This document shows, in pieces, positions 14,856-23,420 of a stretch of 64,000 nucleotides of DNA. The notes under the pieces were generated by a model. That model saw only the letters and a program-made list of their open reading frames with translations. It was not told the origin of the DNA and searched no databases. Location of the stretch: assembly GCF_002157355.1 (NCBI RefSeq), contig NZ_LYMK01000023.1, positions 1-64,000 of the forward strand, given 5' to 3'. How positions within the stretch are numbered: position 1 is the stretch's first letter; each line of letters starts with the position of its first letter. The DNA comes from Variovorax sp. JS1663. Its GTDB lineage: Bacteria; Pseudomonadota; Gammaproteobacteria; Burkholderiales; Burkholderiaceae_C. A program made the position numbers and the translations under genes.

Positions 14856-16556
14856 ATGATGGATCCCGACGAACTGTCGTTGGTCGAAGACATCTTGCGG
14901 TCGCAGGTGGGCCGATCAGCAAGGATGCGTCCGTACGATCGGACGCTGAACTCCCCGATGAACTTCGTGCTCGAACGTGCCGAGAAGCAGCTGGGCGCGG
15001 CGTTCACCGTGTATTGGGTTGAGAACGCGGCGCCGGAAGTCTTCTGCCTTGAAGGCTTCTCGGAGCCCGTCGCCGTGTTCAGCACGCGCTACATCGAGCT
15101 CTGGGCTGATTTCCGCGGCCTTCTGACCAGCAAGACATTCGCACCGGATCTTCTTGAAGGACTGTTCGAGCAGCTGTCCCTGCGACTGATTGCCGAGCTG
15201 TCCTTGGCCAAGGACGACCCGGACTTCGCCGCCAGCGCGTTCATCAAGTCGCTCATGGTGAAGCGCGGCATCACAAAGCTGGCCAACTCCGTGCTCTCTC
15301 TGGAGGCGGAGCCCCTGAGCTCTGCGTACATGGCCTGTTGGTTCTACGGCCTCTGTCACGAACTCGGGCATATCAAGGCACATGACAAAGATCTGGTCAG
15401 ACAAACCTTCGGGGACGACTTCATCCGTGACAAGGTGGGGACGATCCTTGACGAGGTCTTCGACTCCCCCGCTTTGCGCGAGGAAGCACTGGAGCTGGCG
15501 CGCGCAAAACCAGACAGCTTCATTCTGGGAGCGGATGTCCTGCGCAGTGAAGGCATGGCGGACATCTTCGCCACATCGGTTCTCTTCGCCTCGACTGTCG
15601 AGATCATGCATCGACCGAGTGAGGCTTCGCCTGCAGGCGAGGAGCGACTCGACTTCGACCTCTTGTCTTTCGTATGGGAGATGGGTCTTTCGCTTGGCAT
15701 CATCGGGCTGCACGACCGCTGTCGGCGCATCTCGCAAGTGGCCTGCACCCCGTCGCCGACCCATCGTGACAAGCTTGACGTACTTTTGCACCTGGTCGCC
15801 GTCAACACCAGGCTGCTCATGGTCCGCTGGTATCTGCAGATGGCGGGATCGCACTATGCGTTCGGCGAGAGCGCGACCGCGCTGGAGCAGGAAAAGCTCT
15901 CGGCAGCCATCGATTCGGTGATGGAGCACCTTGAAGCTTCCTTCCGTACCGCGGAGCGAGGATTGAATCGTGCGTTCGAGTTTTCCATCGACCGGCTGCG
16001 GCGGCCCGTCTTCTTCCAACTCGCCGGCGAGTGGCGACAGGCGCTGATCGAAAGCGGTCGCGAAATCGCCCTTGAAGTTGTAGAGGTCAAACAGTTCTGC
16101 GAACGGGCCCGGTCACTCGGCAGATGGTCGGACGCTTTTGATGTGATGGAATCGGTTGTCAGCAACCCTGCAAAGCCGATGCAGATGACTTTCAGCTCCG
16201 GAGAAGTGCGGGGCTTCAGCTGTCCATGGGTTGAAGCGCCGGATGGCACAAATCACCCGTTCGGACTCGACACTGCACACGGGCATTTGATCTTCGTTTT
16301 TGAAATGGGCGGAAACGAAGAGGTCGAGAAAATCTATTCCGAGGTGTCCGCATCGCTGTTGCCGGCTGGCCATCAACTGACGTCTGTCGTCATCGCCGCG
16401 AAGACGCTGGACCAGGTCCGCGATGCCATTGCACTCAGGCTGCCGCTGAACGAACAGTTCGAAGTCGTGATCGAGGGAACGCCGCAGTTCGACCTTTACA
16501 TATCCCAGTTGGCGGATGGCTCCATCTGGAGCATCGGGACAAGCCGCCTTACTTGA
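14856..16556 (+). CDS. HEXXH zincin-like protein of unknown family, candidate effector
   Basis: 566 residues without signal peptide. GLCHELGHIKAHD holds an HEXXH motif at His168-Glu169-His172, and RSEGMADIFATSV supplies Glu232 and Asp236 about 60 residues later, the spacing seen in gluzincin-like peptidases whose third ligand is Glu. The regions before and after are helical, and the C-terminal 130 residues look like a separate alpha-beta domain (HGHLIFVFEMGGNEEVEKIY). It follows the EACC1-like gene by 6 bp. I infer a peptidase effector controlled by its small partner, but no family was recognised. Lower GC than the neighbours. The 3' end overlaps the convergent cytochrome gene by 8 bp. Confidence 0.65.
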   Translation: MMDPDELSLVEDILRSQVGRSARMRPYDRTLNSPMNFVLERAEKQLGAAFTVYWVENAAPEVFCLEGFSEPVAVFSTRYIELWADFRGLLTSKTFAPDLLEGLFEQLSLRLIAELSLAKDDPDFAASAFIKSLMVKRGITKLANSVLSLEAEPLSSAYMACWFYGLCHELGHIKAHDKDLVRQTFGDDFIRDKVGTILDEVFDSPALREEALELARAKPDSFILGADVLRSEGMADIFATSVLFASTVEIMHRPSEASPAGEERLDFDLLSFVWEMGLSLGIIGLHDRCRRISQVACTPSPTHRDKLDVLLHLVAVNTRLLMVRWYLQMAGSHYAFGESATALEQEKLSAAIDSVMEHLEASFRTAERGLNRAFEFSIDRLRRPVFFQLAGEWRQALIESGREIALEVVEVKQFCERARSLGRWSDAFDVMESVVSNPAKPMQMTFSSGEVRGFSCPWVEAPDGTNHPFGLDTAHGHLIFVFEMGGNEEVEKIYSEVSASLLPAGHQLTSVVIAAKTLDQVRDAIALRLPLNEQFEVVIEGTPQFDLYISQLADGSIWSIGTSRLT

Positions 16557-16857
16557 TCGCCAGAATCCACCGCGCCAGCGTCATCGCCTCGGCTTCCGTC
16601 ACCTGGGTCTGCGCCGGCATCGGCGTCGGCCCCCAGACGCCGCCGCTCCCCTCGCGGATCTTCTTCGCCAGCTTCGCGTCGACACCCTTCTCGCCGGCGT
16701 ACTTGGCCGCGACGCTCTGGAAGGAAGGGCCCAGGTGGTTCTTGTCGATCCTGTGGCAGGCGAAGCAGTTCTTGGTCTTGTACATCTCGTCGTCTGCGGA
16801 TGCCGGGCCGCTCGACATCCACAGACCCGCGATGAGGAGGGCGATGACTGGCTTCAT
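16549..16857 (-). CDS. Class I c-type cytochrome, periplasmic
   Basis: 102 residues from ATG 16857. The signal peptide ends at GPASA (residues about 17-21), the haem-binding motif is CFACH (31-35), and the likely axial Met sits in TPMPAQ (78-83), as in cytochrome c551/c552. The start is set by the signal peptide; upstream in-frame sequence belongs to the preceding gene's other frame. It lies 11 bp after the PQQ sugar dehydrogenase gene on the same strand and is probably its electron acceptor in the periplasm. Confidence 0.88.
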   Translation of the reverse strand: MKPVIALLIAGLWMSSGPASADDEMYKTKNCFACHRIDKNHLGPSFQSVAAKYAGEKGVDAKLAKKIREGSGGVWGPTPMPAQTQVTEAEAMTLARWILAIK

Positions 16858-16868
16858 GCCGTTGCGGA

Positions 16869-18170
16869 TCAGCTCGGCGTGAGGCGCGAGATGGCGCCTT
16901 CGTCCGTCGCCACGTACAGGTTGCCGTCCGGCCCCTGCACCAGCGAACGGAAGCGCGCGGCGGGCATGGGCAGGCTCACCGTGGTGCGCGTGGCGGTCGA
17001 CCCGTCGGCGCTGATCTCGAGCACGTCCAGCCGATTGCCGACCGGCGTGCCGTGGATCCCGATCCCTGCAAAGCCGATGATCATCCGGCCGTCCCACGAC
17101 TTCCAGCGCGGGCCGGTCAGGAAGGTGCCAGCGAACAGACCCTGCGACAGGCCGTCGTTGGTCCAGGCCGGCTTCATCGCAGCCGGGTAGGTCTTGGTGT
17201 CCGTCATCGACATGAAGGCCGACCGCACCTTCGGGTCCACGGCCCCCATCTGGTTGGGGCTGTAGCCGCAGTAGTTGTCCGGGCAGGCCCCACGGCCTCC
17301 GATGTTGGGGCGCGGGTCCCAGCCACCGTTGCCGCCGGCCACCAGCGCCGTGACTTCATCGGTGTGCCAAGGCCCGTTTTCCGCGACGTACGGCTGGTTC
17401 GTGCCCGGCCGGAAGGTGAGGCCCTGCGGGTTGCGATGCCCGTAGGTGTAGATCCGGGGATCGAAGCCCGCGGGTGCGCGGTTGTTCGGCGCGGCCTTGC
17501 CCTCGCGGTCGATGCGCAGGACCTTGCCGCCGATGCGGGTGGGGCTTTGAGGCACCTCGCCGTTGTGCGTGTCGCCCGTGGTCACGTAGAGAAAACCGTC
17601 GCCCGGGCTGAAGCGGATCCGCCCGCCGTTGTGGGCGCCGGGGCCACCGAACGGGTGGTCACTGGCGCGGGGTTTGTAGGGAATGTCGGTGACGATGTCC
17701 CTGCGCTCGGCCACCGCGGTCGCGTTGGCGTTGACCTTGAAGCGCATCACGCGGTTGGTGCCCGGCGCCGTCATGCTCGACGTCGAGTACACGTAGAGGA
17801 AGCGGTTGCTGGCGAAGTTCGGATCGACCGCCACGCCCATCATGCCGGCCTGGCCTTCGCAGAACAGGTCGTTCGCGGTCGCGGCGTAGCCCTTGGCATC
17901 CTTCATGCCGAGCAACTTGACCACGGTGCCGCTCGGTTGCCGCACCGAGAGTCCGTGGCACTTCTCGGTGAAGAACATGGTCCCGTCGGCAAGGAATGCC
18001 ATGTCCCATGGGCTCTCGAGCTTGGTGAGGACGGGCGCGTGGGTCAGCGCGGGAGCGCCCCCTTGCGCAGCGGCGGCGGCCCCTTGCGGCGCGGCGCCCG
18101 TCGTGACCGCGGACGGCGTGCTGCAGGCAGCGAGCACGCATGGAAGCACCCCCAAGATCAGTCGATTCAT
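16869..18170 (-). CDS. PQQ-dependent sugar dehydrogenase (soluble GDH/Asd-like), lipoprotein
   Basis: 433 residues. A lipoprotein signal ends at LAACS (Cys16), followed by an Ala-rich linker and a six-bladed propeller of the glucose/sorbosone dehydrogenase family: LESPWDMAFLADGTMFFTE, GVAVDPNFASNRFLYVYST, GAHNGGRIRFSPGDGFLYVTTGD and IYTYGHRNPQGLTF are the recurring blade motifs. Such enzymes oxidise aldoses using PQQ and calcium in the periplasm. The cytochrome c gene follows immediately and gives the electron path. The extra Cys pair (RGACPDNYCGY) suggests a disulfide. Confidence 0.88.
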   Translation of the reverse strand: MNRLILGVLPCVLAACSTPSAVTTGAAPQGAAAAAQGGAPALTHAPVLTKLESPWDMAFLADGTMFFTEKCHGLSVRQPSGTVVKLLGMKDAKGYAATANDLFCEGQAGMMGVAVDPNFASNRFLYVYSTSSMTAPGTNRVMRFKVNANATAVAERRDIVTDIPYKPRASDHPFGGPGAHNGGRIRFSPGDGFLYVTTGDTHNGEVPQSPTRIGGKVLRIDREGKAAPNNRAPAGFDPRIYTYGHRNPQGLTFRPGTNQPYVAENGPWHTDEVTALVAGGNGGWDPRPNIGGRGACPDNYCGYSPNQMGAVDPKVRSAFMSMTDTKTYPAAMKPAWTNDGLSQGLFAGTFLTGPRWKSWDGRMIIGFAGIGIHGTPVGNRLDVLEISADGSTATRTTVSLPMPAARFRSLVQGPDGNLYVATDEGAISRLTPS

Positions 18171-18337
18171 ACGATGTCTCCTGTTTTGGTCTTGCTCGTC
18201 CCCTCCGCAGAAGGGGCAATGATGCTATGCCTGCGGTCCTGGGCCGTCAATGCGCCACGTTGGGCCGCCGCCGCTTGAAGCAGGTGGCTTCGTTGGGCCA
18301 TGATCGCTGGCCTCACACCCACAAGACAGGAAATGCA

Positions 18338-18697
18338 ATGACTCCCTGGCACACAGGCAAGACGCTCGCGGCGGGCGTGGCAATCGCGCTGTTGACGGCG
18401 GCCTGCGCGGCGCCGCCCGCCACCTCCTCCGGCGAATGGGCTCCGAACCCCCCCAATCCCAAGGCGCCCTATCCCGCCGAATCGATGGCGGCCCGGGAGC
18501 AGGGCACGGTGCTGCTTCGCGTGCGGACGACGCCCGCGGGCCGCCCGACGACCGTCGAGGTCAAGGAGTCCAGCGGCTATTCCCGCCTGGATCGCTCAGC
18601 CATCGAGACCGTGCGCAAGTGGCAGTTCAAGCCGACGCCCGACGACGGCACCGAGGTCTGGCGCGAAGTGCCGATCCGCTTCGCCATCATCCATTGA
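18338..18697 (+). CDS. TonB C-terminal-domain lipoprotein
   Basis: 119 residues. The signal ends in a lipobox-like LTAAC, and the body is a TonB-C fold: GTVLLRVRTTPAGRPTTVEVKESSGYSRLDRSAIETVRKW is typical of TonB family energy-transducer ends. The N-terminal membrane anchor and Pro-rich spacer of true TonB are missing, so it is probably a stand-alone TonB-C lipoprotein of unknown partner. ATG 18338 follows ACAGGAAA. Divergent from the sugar dehydrogenase. Confidence 0.8.
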   Translation: MTPWHTGKTLAAGVAIALLTAACAAPPATSSGEWAPNPPNPKAPYPAESMAAREQGTVLLRVRTTPAGRPTTVEVKESSGYSRLDRSAIETVRKWQFKPTPDDGTEVWREVPIRFAIIH

Positions 18698-18706
18698 GCG
18701 CAGCGG

Positions 18707-19225
18707 TCATCGCGCCATCGGCCGGTGGCCTCCGCGCCAACGGTCCGCACGCTGGGCGACGCCGTCGCCCTCCGCGTGGATGCGCTGCACCTGCTCGAAG
18801 AGCCGCCCCAGCAGGCCTTCCAGCAGCGCCGCTTCTTCCTCGCCGAGGGTCCGGATGATGCGGCGGTTGATCTCCACCAGCTGGGGGAACAGGCGGGCGT
18901 AGACATCCTTGCCCTGTTCCGTGGCGGCCAGCAGGTTGCGCCGGGCGGCGCTGCCCTCGGGCGCGACGCGTTCCACCAGCCTGCGGTCGATCAGCTGCGC
19001 GAGCAGCCGCGAGGTGCGGGCGCGCTCCATGTGGCAGCGCTGCGCCAATGCCGAAGCCGAGCGCGGGCCCTCTTCGGTCAGTGCGGCCAACAGACGCCAC
19101 TGGCTGCGCGTGATGCCGAATCCGCCCTCGCACAGCCGGACGGCCGGCTGGCCGCCGAGGTTGACGATGCGCTTGAGCTGGTAGTTGATCAGGTCGTCAT
19201 GCACCTGCGGGTTCCAGAGGCTCAT
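18707..19225 (-). CDS. MarR-family transcriptional regulator
   Basis: 172 residues with the winged-helix core GITRSQWRLLAALTEEGPRSASALAQRCHMERARTSRLLAQL (residues about 38-80) and the wing RRLVERVAPEGSAARRNLLAAT. Divergent from a Bug gene, with a perfect TTGTT-TTG-AACAA palindrome between them. It probably represses itself and the Bug gene until a small aromatic or acidic ligand binds. Confidence 0.88.
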   Translation of the reverse strand: MSLWNPQVHDDLINYQLKRIVNLGGQPAVRLCEGGFGITRSQWRLLAALTEEGPRSASALAQRCHMERARTSRLLAQLIDRRLVERVAPEGSAARRNLLAATEQGKDVYARLFPQLVEINRRIIRTLGEEEAALLEGLLGRLFEQVQRIHAEGDGVAQRADRWRGGHRPMAR

Positions 19226-19243
19226 CGGCGAGGCCTTTCACGA

Positions 19244-19256
19244 TTGTTTTGAACAA
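19244..19256. promoter_or_regulatory. Putative MarR operator
   Basis: TTGTT-TTG-AACAA, a perfect 13-bp inverted repeat, lies 19 bp upstream of the MarR start and 52 bp before the divergent Bug start, the usual place for an autoregulatory MarR site. Confidence 0.5.
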
Positions 19257-19307
19257 CTGCATGCGCTGCCGCTAATCTGCACCCATCTTCCTGCGGAGAT
19301 CCATGCG

Positions 19308-20279
19308 ATGCAGGCATTCAGATGGCTCCTGGGCGCGGGCCTGAGGCTGGGCCTGTGCTTGGCCCAGATTGCGTCCTCCGCGCCAGCTTACCCCTCCGGG
19401 CCGGTGAAGATCGTGGTCGGATTCGCGGCGGGCGGCGCCCCCGATACCACCGCGCGGCTGCTCGCCGCAGGCCTGGCACGGCGATGGTCGCAGCCGGTCG
19501 TGGTCGAGAACCAGGTGGGTGCCAGCGGCACCCTGGCCGCCGCCGCGGTGGCCCGCGCCAGGCCCGACGGCTCGACCTTGCTCTTCGGCGTGGCGGCCAA
19601 TCTGTCGGTCGCGCCCGCCGTGTTGCGGCAGCCGCCCTATGACCCGGTCGGCAGCTTCACGCCGGTGGCGGAGGTGGCCCGCACGCCCTATGTTTGGCTG
19701 GTCCGCGCGGATGCACCCGCGGCCACCATGCCCGAGTTCGTCGCGTGGGCCCGGCGCGAACCGGGCAAGCTCAACTACGGCACGCCGGGGCAAGGCACGC
19801 AACACCATCTGCTGACCGAGCTTCTCAAGCGCAACGAGGGCTTCTACATGGTGCATGTGCCCTATCGGGCGGCGGCCTATCAGGGCCTGCTGGCCGGGGA
19901 CATCCAGGGCATGTTCGAGAGCCTGCCGGGCCCGATCGCGCTGTTCGAGAGCGGCCGCGTGCGGGCGCTCGCCGTCACCGGCCCGCGGCGCCTGGCCAGC
20001 CTGCCGCAGGTTCCGACGCTGCGCGAGCAGGGGCTGCAGGAGCTCGACGTGTCGGCTTGGTGGGGCGTGGTCGGTCCGGCAGGCATGCCACCGGCCACCG
20101 TGTCCCGGATCCATGCCGACATCCGTGCCGTGCTGGCCGAGCCGGAAACGCGAGCGGCCCTGGGGCGGGGCGGCATCGAGCCGAGCGAGGGCACTTCCGA
20201 TGAGTTCGCAGCGCATATCGCCCGCGAATGGCGGCGCTGGCGGGATCTTGCGCTACAGCGCGGACTGCTGTCGGACTGA
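19308..20279 (+). CDS. Bug/TctC-family periplasmic solute-binding protein
   Basis: 323 residues from ATG 19308 (GGAG nine bases upstream). The signal peptide ends near AQIASSAPA; the mature part starts YPSGPVKIVVGFAAGGAPD and includes VVENQVGASGTLAAAAV, characteristic Bug segments. Paired divergently with a MarR regulator, so its ligand is probably also the inducer. No transport permease is adjacent. Confidence 0.92.
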   Translation: MQAFRWLLGAGLRLGLCLAQIASSAPAYPSGPVKIVVGFAAGGAPDTTARLLAAGLARRWSQPVVVENQVGASGTLAAAAVARARPDGSTLLFGVAANLSVAPAVLRQPPYDPVGSFTPVAEVARTPYVWLVRADAPAATMPEFVAWARREPGKLNYGTPGQGTQHHLLTELLKRNEGFYMVHVPYRAAAYQGLLAGDIQGMFESLPGPIALFESGRVRALAVTGPRRLASLPQVPTLREQGLQELDVSAWWGVVGPAGMPPATVSRIHADIRAVLAEPETRAALGRGGIEPSEGTSDEFAAHIAREWRRWRDLALQRGLLSD

Positions 20280-20301
20280 TCGCGCGCTGGAGCGTCGATG
20301 C

Positions 20302-20682
20302 TCAAGCGTATTGCGCGAGGCCGTTTCCGATCGACCAGTTCTCTTTCGCGACCTCGACAAGGTTCACGAACACGTCCTCCGGCCGCAGGCCGGGGCTTTC
20401 GCCGAGCAGCTGAGCGATGCGCCGGAACAGTGCCTTCTTCTGTTCCACGGTGCGGGTGTTGTTCGCCGTGATCTGGATGAACACGAGATCGTCGCTCCGC
20501 GCGACGCCGAGATAGGACGCGCCAAAGCGGAAGTTCGCGGCGTCATGTTCCGTGATGGCCATGAACTGGTCGTCTTCGGGCACGTCGAAAGTGTCGCGCA
20601 TCGCGCGGTAGAGGCTGTCGAAGATCGCCTCCCGGTAAGCATCTGGCTTTCCGGCACGCAGTGCGATGTGAAGCAGCGGCAT
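20302..20682 (-). CDS. Tautomerase-superfamily protein (4-OT-like)
   Basis: 126 residues from ATG 20682, which has AAAGGA six bases upstream. After Met removal the N-terminal Pro (PLLHIALRAGK) would be the catalytic base of the tautomerase superfamily. The length, about twice that of 4-oxalocrotonate tautomerase, suggests a fused two-unit subunit like CHMI/MSAD-type members. Divergent from a LysR gene that probably controls it. Substrate unknown. Confidence 0.85.
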   Translation of the reverse strand: MPLLHIALRAGKPDAYREAIFDSLYRAMRDTFDVPEDDQFMAITEHDAANFRFGASYLGVARSDDLVFIQITANNTRTVEQKKALFRRIAQLLGESPGLRPEDVFVNLVEVAKENWSIGNGLAQYA

Positions 20683-20776
20683 CAAGAGTCCTTTCCATGT
20701 GGGCTGACGGCAGACTAATGGCCGCATGTCTAGTTGAGCAAGCTATGGAAATTGATATCAACAATAATGCTTCGAA

Positions 20777-21634
20777 ATGATCGGACGCCCTCTCGATCTG
20801 GACGCGGTCCAGGCTTTCGTTCGCGTCGCCGAGCTCAGCAGCTTCACGCGCGCGGCGGAAGCCTTGCAGACGACGCAGGCCGCGGTCAGCTTGAAGCTGA
20901 AGCGGCTCGAGGACAGGCTCGGTTGCCGGCTCGTCGAGCGGACACCGCGGTACGTGGAGCTTTCCGCGAAGGGTGCAGCCTTTCTCGAACATGCTCGTGA
21001 ACTCCTGGAGGTGCACGATCGCGCGCTCGCCGGCCTTGCCAAGGGGCGGCAGCGCCTCACCATCGGCATCAGCGACCATGTCGCAGGGCCGGAGCTGCCC
21101 GCGCTGATCGCGCGCATGAACGCACAAGACCCGCAACTGTTGATCGAGATCCGGATCGGATCGTCGGGTGACTTGCTTCAGAGCTTCGATCGGCGCGAAT
21201 TCGACACGGTGATCGTCCGCCTGCATGCTGGCCGCAGTGACGGAGAGCTTCTTGTCGAAGAACAATTCGGCTGGTTCGCCGCACCGGGCTGGCAGCATCG
21301 CGCAGGCGAGCCCCTGCCGCTAGCGACGCTGGCCGAGCCCTGCGGCGTGCGCGCCATGGCCGCGCAGCTTCTGGATGCGGCCGGTGTGTCCTGGATGGAA
21401 ATCTTCGTCGGCGGCGGCGTCGCGGCGGTCACTGCGGCCGTGATGGCCGGCCTCGGCGTCGCCGCATTGGCGCCGCGCATGCTGCCATTGGGCGCAGTGG
21501 ACATCGGACCCAAGCTCGGGCTTCCCGATCTGCCGCGTTTGCCGGTGCTGCTTCATTCGAGGGTGAAGGATGGTCGGCCACGCGATGCGCTTGCCGCGCT
21601 TTCGGTGGCGTTCAGGAGCGTGGTGCGAGGCTAG
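20777..21634 (+). CDS. LysR-family transcriptional regulator
   Basis: 285 residues. The N-terminal winged helix LDLDAVQAFVRVAELSSFTRAAEALQTTQAAVSLKLKRLEDRLG (residues about 6-50) is followed by a periplasmic-binding-like effector domain (LTIGISDHVAGPELPAL onward). It is divergent from the tautomerase gene; the 94-bp gap holds ATTGATATCAAC, a symmetric AT-rich element that could be part of its binding site. The 3' end overlaps the convergent exonuclease III gene by 23 bp. Confidence 0.9.
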   Translation: MIGRPLDLDAVQAFVRVAELSSFTRAAEALQTTQAAVSLKLKRLEDRLGCRLVERTPRYVELSAKGAAFLEHARELLEVHDRALAGLAKGRQRLTIGISDHVAGPELPALIARMNAQDPQLLIEIRIGSSGDLLQSFDRREFDTVIVRLHAGRSDGELLVEEQFGWFAAPGWQHRAGEPLPLATLAEPCGVRAMAAQLLDAAGVSWMEIFVGGGVAAVTAAVMAGLGVAALAPRMLPLGAVDIGPKLGLPDLPRLPVLLHSRVKDGRPRDALAALSVAFRSVVRG

Positions 21635-22442
21635 TCTTGCTATCGCTGGACATGAGCCGTGCGCTCGGCGGCAAGGCGATCTCGATCCAGACGGGCGCAT
21701 GGTCGCTCGCGCCGGGGCGCCCGCGCACGTCGCGGTCCACGCCGGCCGCGGTCAGCATCGGTGCGAGCTCGCCGTTGAGCAGCAGGTGATCGATGCGCAG
21801 GCCGGCGTTGCGCGGCCAGCGATTGCGCCAGTAGTCCCAGTAGGTGTAGATCGCCTCGTGCGGGTGCAGCGAGCGGATGGCGTCGGTCCAGCCCTGCGCG
21901 AGCAGCCGCGCGAAGGCGGCCCTGCTCTCCGGCTGCAACAGCGCGTCGTTTCGCCACGAGGCCGGGTTGTAGATGTCGGCATCGGTGGGGACGACGTTGA
22001 AGTCGCCCGCCAGCACCACCGGCAATCCGCAGGCGAAGAGCCGCTGTGCGTGGGCGCAGAGCCGATCGAACCATTCGAGCTTGTAGTCGAACTTGGGGCC
22101 GGGCCATGGATTGCCGTTGGGCAGGTACAGGCAGCCGATGACGACCCCGTCGACCACGGCTTCGAGGTAGCGGCTCTGGTCGTCCCGCGCGTTGCCGTCC
22201 AGCCCGCGGCCGGTCTCGATCGGCACCTTGCCGCGCGCCAGGATGGCCACGCCGTTCCACGAGCGCTGCCCGTGGAACACCGCGCCGTAGCCGGCCTCGC
22301 GCAGCGCGGCCGCCGGAAAGTTGGCGTCGGGCGACTTCAGCTCCTGCAGGCAGGCCACGTCGGGCTTCGCCTCCTCGAGCCATTCGAGCAGCCGCGGCAG
22401 GCGGCCGTTGATACCGTTGACGTTGAAGCTCGCGATCTTCAT
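21612..22442 (-). CDS. xth: Exodeoxyribonuclease III
   Basis: 276 residues, full length for the ExoIII/ExoA family. MKIASFNVNGINGRLPRLLEW, LQELKSPDANFP (metal-binding Glu), LAGDFNVVPTDADIYNP (catalytic Asp-Asn), RIDHLLL and a terminal SDHAPVW (catalytic His) are all present. It repairs abasic sites and degrades 3' ends of duplex DNA in the cytoplasm. A housekeeping gene at the end of a catabolic run, 64 bp from it and likely separately transcribed. Confidence 0.95.
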   Translation of the reverse strand: MKIASFNVNGINGRLPRLLEWLEEAKPDVACLQELKSPDANFPAAALREAGYGAVFHGQRSWNGVAILARGKVPIETGRGLDGNARDDQSRYLEAVVDGVVIGCLYLPNGNPWPGPKFDYKLEWFDRLCAHAQRLFACGLPVVLAGDFNVVPTDADIYNPASWRNDALLQPESRAAFARLLAQGWTDAIRSLHPHEAIYTYWDYWRNRWPRNAGLRIDHLLLNGELAPMLTAAGVDRDVRGRPGASDHAPVWIEIALPPSARLMSSDSKTSLAPRS

Positions 22443-22506
22443 GGCGCTCGATCAGGGACCAGGATGGCGCCATCATCGCCGCTGCGCGTCTTCTGCGGTG
22501 GATGCC

Positions 22507-23040
22507 CTACCCTGCGCGCAGACGACCCAGCAGCGCGTAGACGGCATCGTCCGGCATCGCGGCCCCGGTGGGTTGGCGCACGCCGAACAGGCTGGCGTCG
22601 TCCTGCGCCAGCTCCGGCCGCGTGCGCTCCTCGATCCAGTCGTAGACCACCGTGCGCGCCGCCACGCGCCACTCGCCGGCGCGACGCTCGAAGCGGTCCA
22701 CGTAGCGCCCGCACAGGAAGGTCTCGCGTTCCGGCTGCGCGGCCGTGGCCTGCAGCGCGAAGAAGCTGCTTTCCACCGCCGCCGCATCGCCGTGCAGCTC
22801 GATCAGCACGTGGGTCACCTGGTGCACCCGTCGCCCGCCCTGTCTCAGCCTGGCCAGCGCCTGGTCGATGAAGCCGCCGGCGCTGCCCTGCCACGCACCG
22901 TGGCAGTCGGTCGCGTCCTCCCAGTAGGCCGAACGCAAGGCCTCTTCGTCGCAGCGGTCGATGCCGCGGCAGTAGCGGGCCAGGCAGTCGCGGATCGCCT
23001 CGCGGTCCAGCAGCGCCTGCAGCGTTGCCGCATCGCTCAT
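22507..23040 (-). CDS. SnoaL-like domain protein
   Basis: 177 residues with the SnoaL_4/NTF2-like start LQALLDREAIRDCLARYCRGIDRCDEEALRSAYWEDA and the later VESSFFAL and GEWRVAARTVVYDWIEE strands. Related proteins include dehydratases and oxygenase small subunits. It is the last gene of a nine-gene catabolic run and overlaps the preceding VOC gene by 4 bp (ATGA). The reaction is not deducible. Confidence 0.8.
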   Translation of the reverse strand: MSDAATLQALLDREAIRDCLARYCRGIDRCDEEALRSAYWEDATDCHGAWQGSAGGFIDQALARLRQGGRRVHQVTHVLIELHGDAAAVESSFFALQATAAQPERETFLCGRYVDRFERRAGEWRVAARTVVYDWIEERTRPELAQDDASLFGVRQPTGAAMPDDAVYALLGRLRAG

Positions 23041-23420
23041 GTGGTGGCCGGAGGCGGCGCGCGCCGGAACAGCTGCACGATGTTGCCCTCGGGATCGCGC
23101 AGCGAGAGCACCGCTCCGTGGCTGCCCATGTCGCGCACGCCGAGCACCTGGCCGCCGGCTGCGGCGATGCGCTCCTGCGCGCCTTCGAAGCCATCCACCT
23201 CGAACACCATCACCAGGCCTGACACGGCGGGTGCCGCCTCCTCGCGGCAGGCCAGCGAGACGTTGGTGTTGCCCACGCCGTACTGGAACCAGCGATCGCC
23301 GTCGTTGAACTTCAGCTGCAGGCCCAGCGCTGCCGTGTAGAAGGCATGGAGCTGCTGCGGCTGCTCGGACGCGACGTACACGTTCTGAAGCCGCCGCGGG
23401 CCTGCCGTCGCGGCGCTCAC
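23037..23420 (-). CDS. VOC-superfamily (glyoxalase/dioxygenase fold) protein
   Basis: 127 residues from GTG 23420. RRLQNVYVASEQPQQLHAFYTAALGLQ and VLGVRDMGSHGAVLSLRDPEGNIVQLF are the paired beta-alpha-beta-beta-beta modules of the vicinal-oxygen-chelate fold; the ending DPEGNIVQLF is typical. The start codon overlaps the SDR stop (GTGA), and the end overlaps the SnoaL start. It could be a lyase, isomerase or ring-cleaving-type enzyme in the pathway; metal ligands are not certain. Confidence 0.8.
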   Translation of the reverse strand: MSAATAGPRRLQNVYVASEQPQQLHAFYTAALGLQLKFNDGDRWFQYGVGNTNVSLACREEAAPAVSGLVMVFEVDGFEGAQERIAAAGGQVLGVRDMGSHGAVLSLRDPEGNIVQLFRRAPPPATT

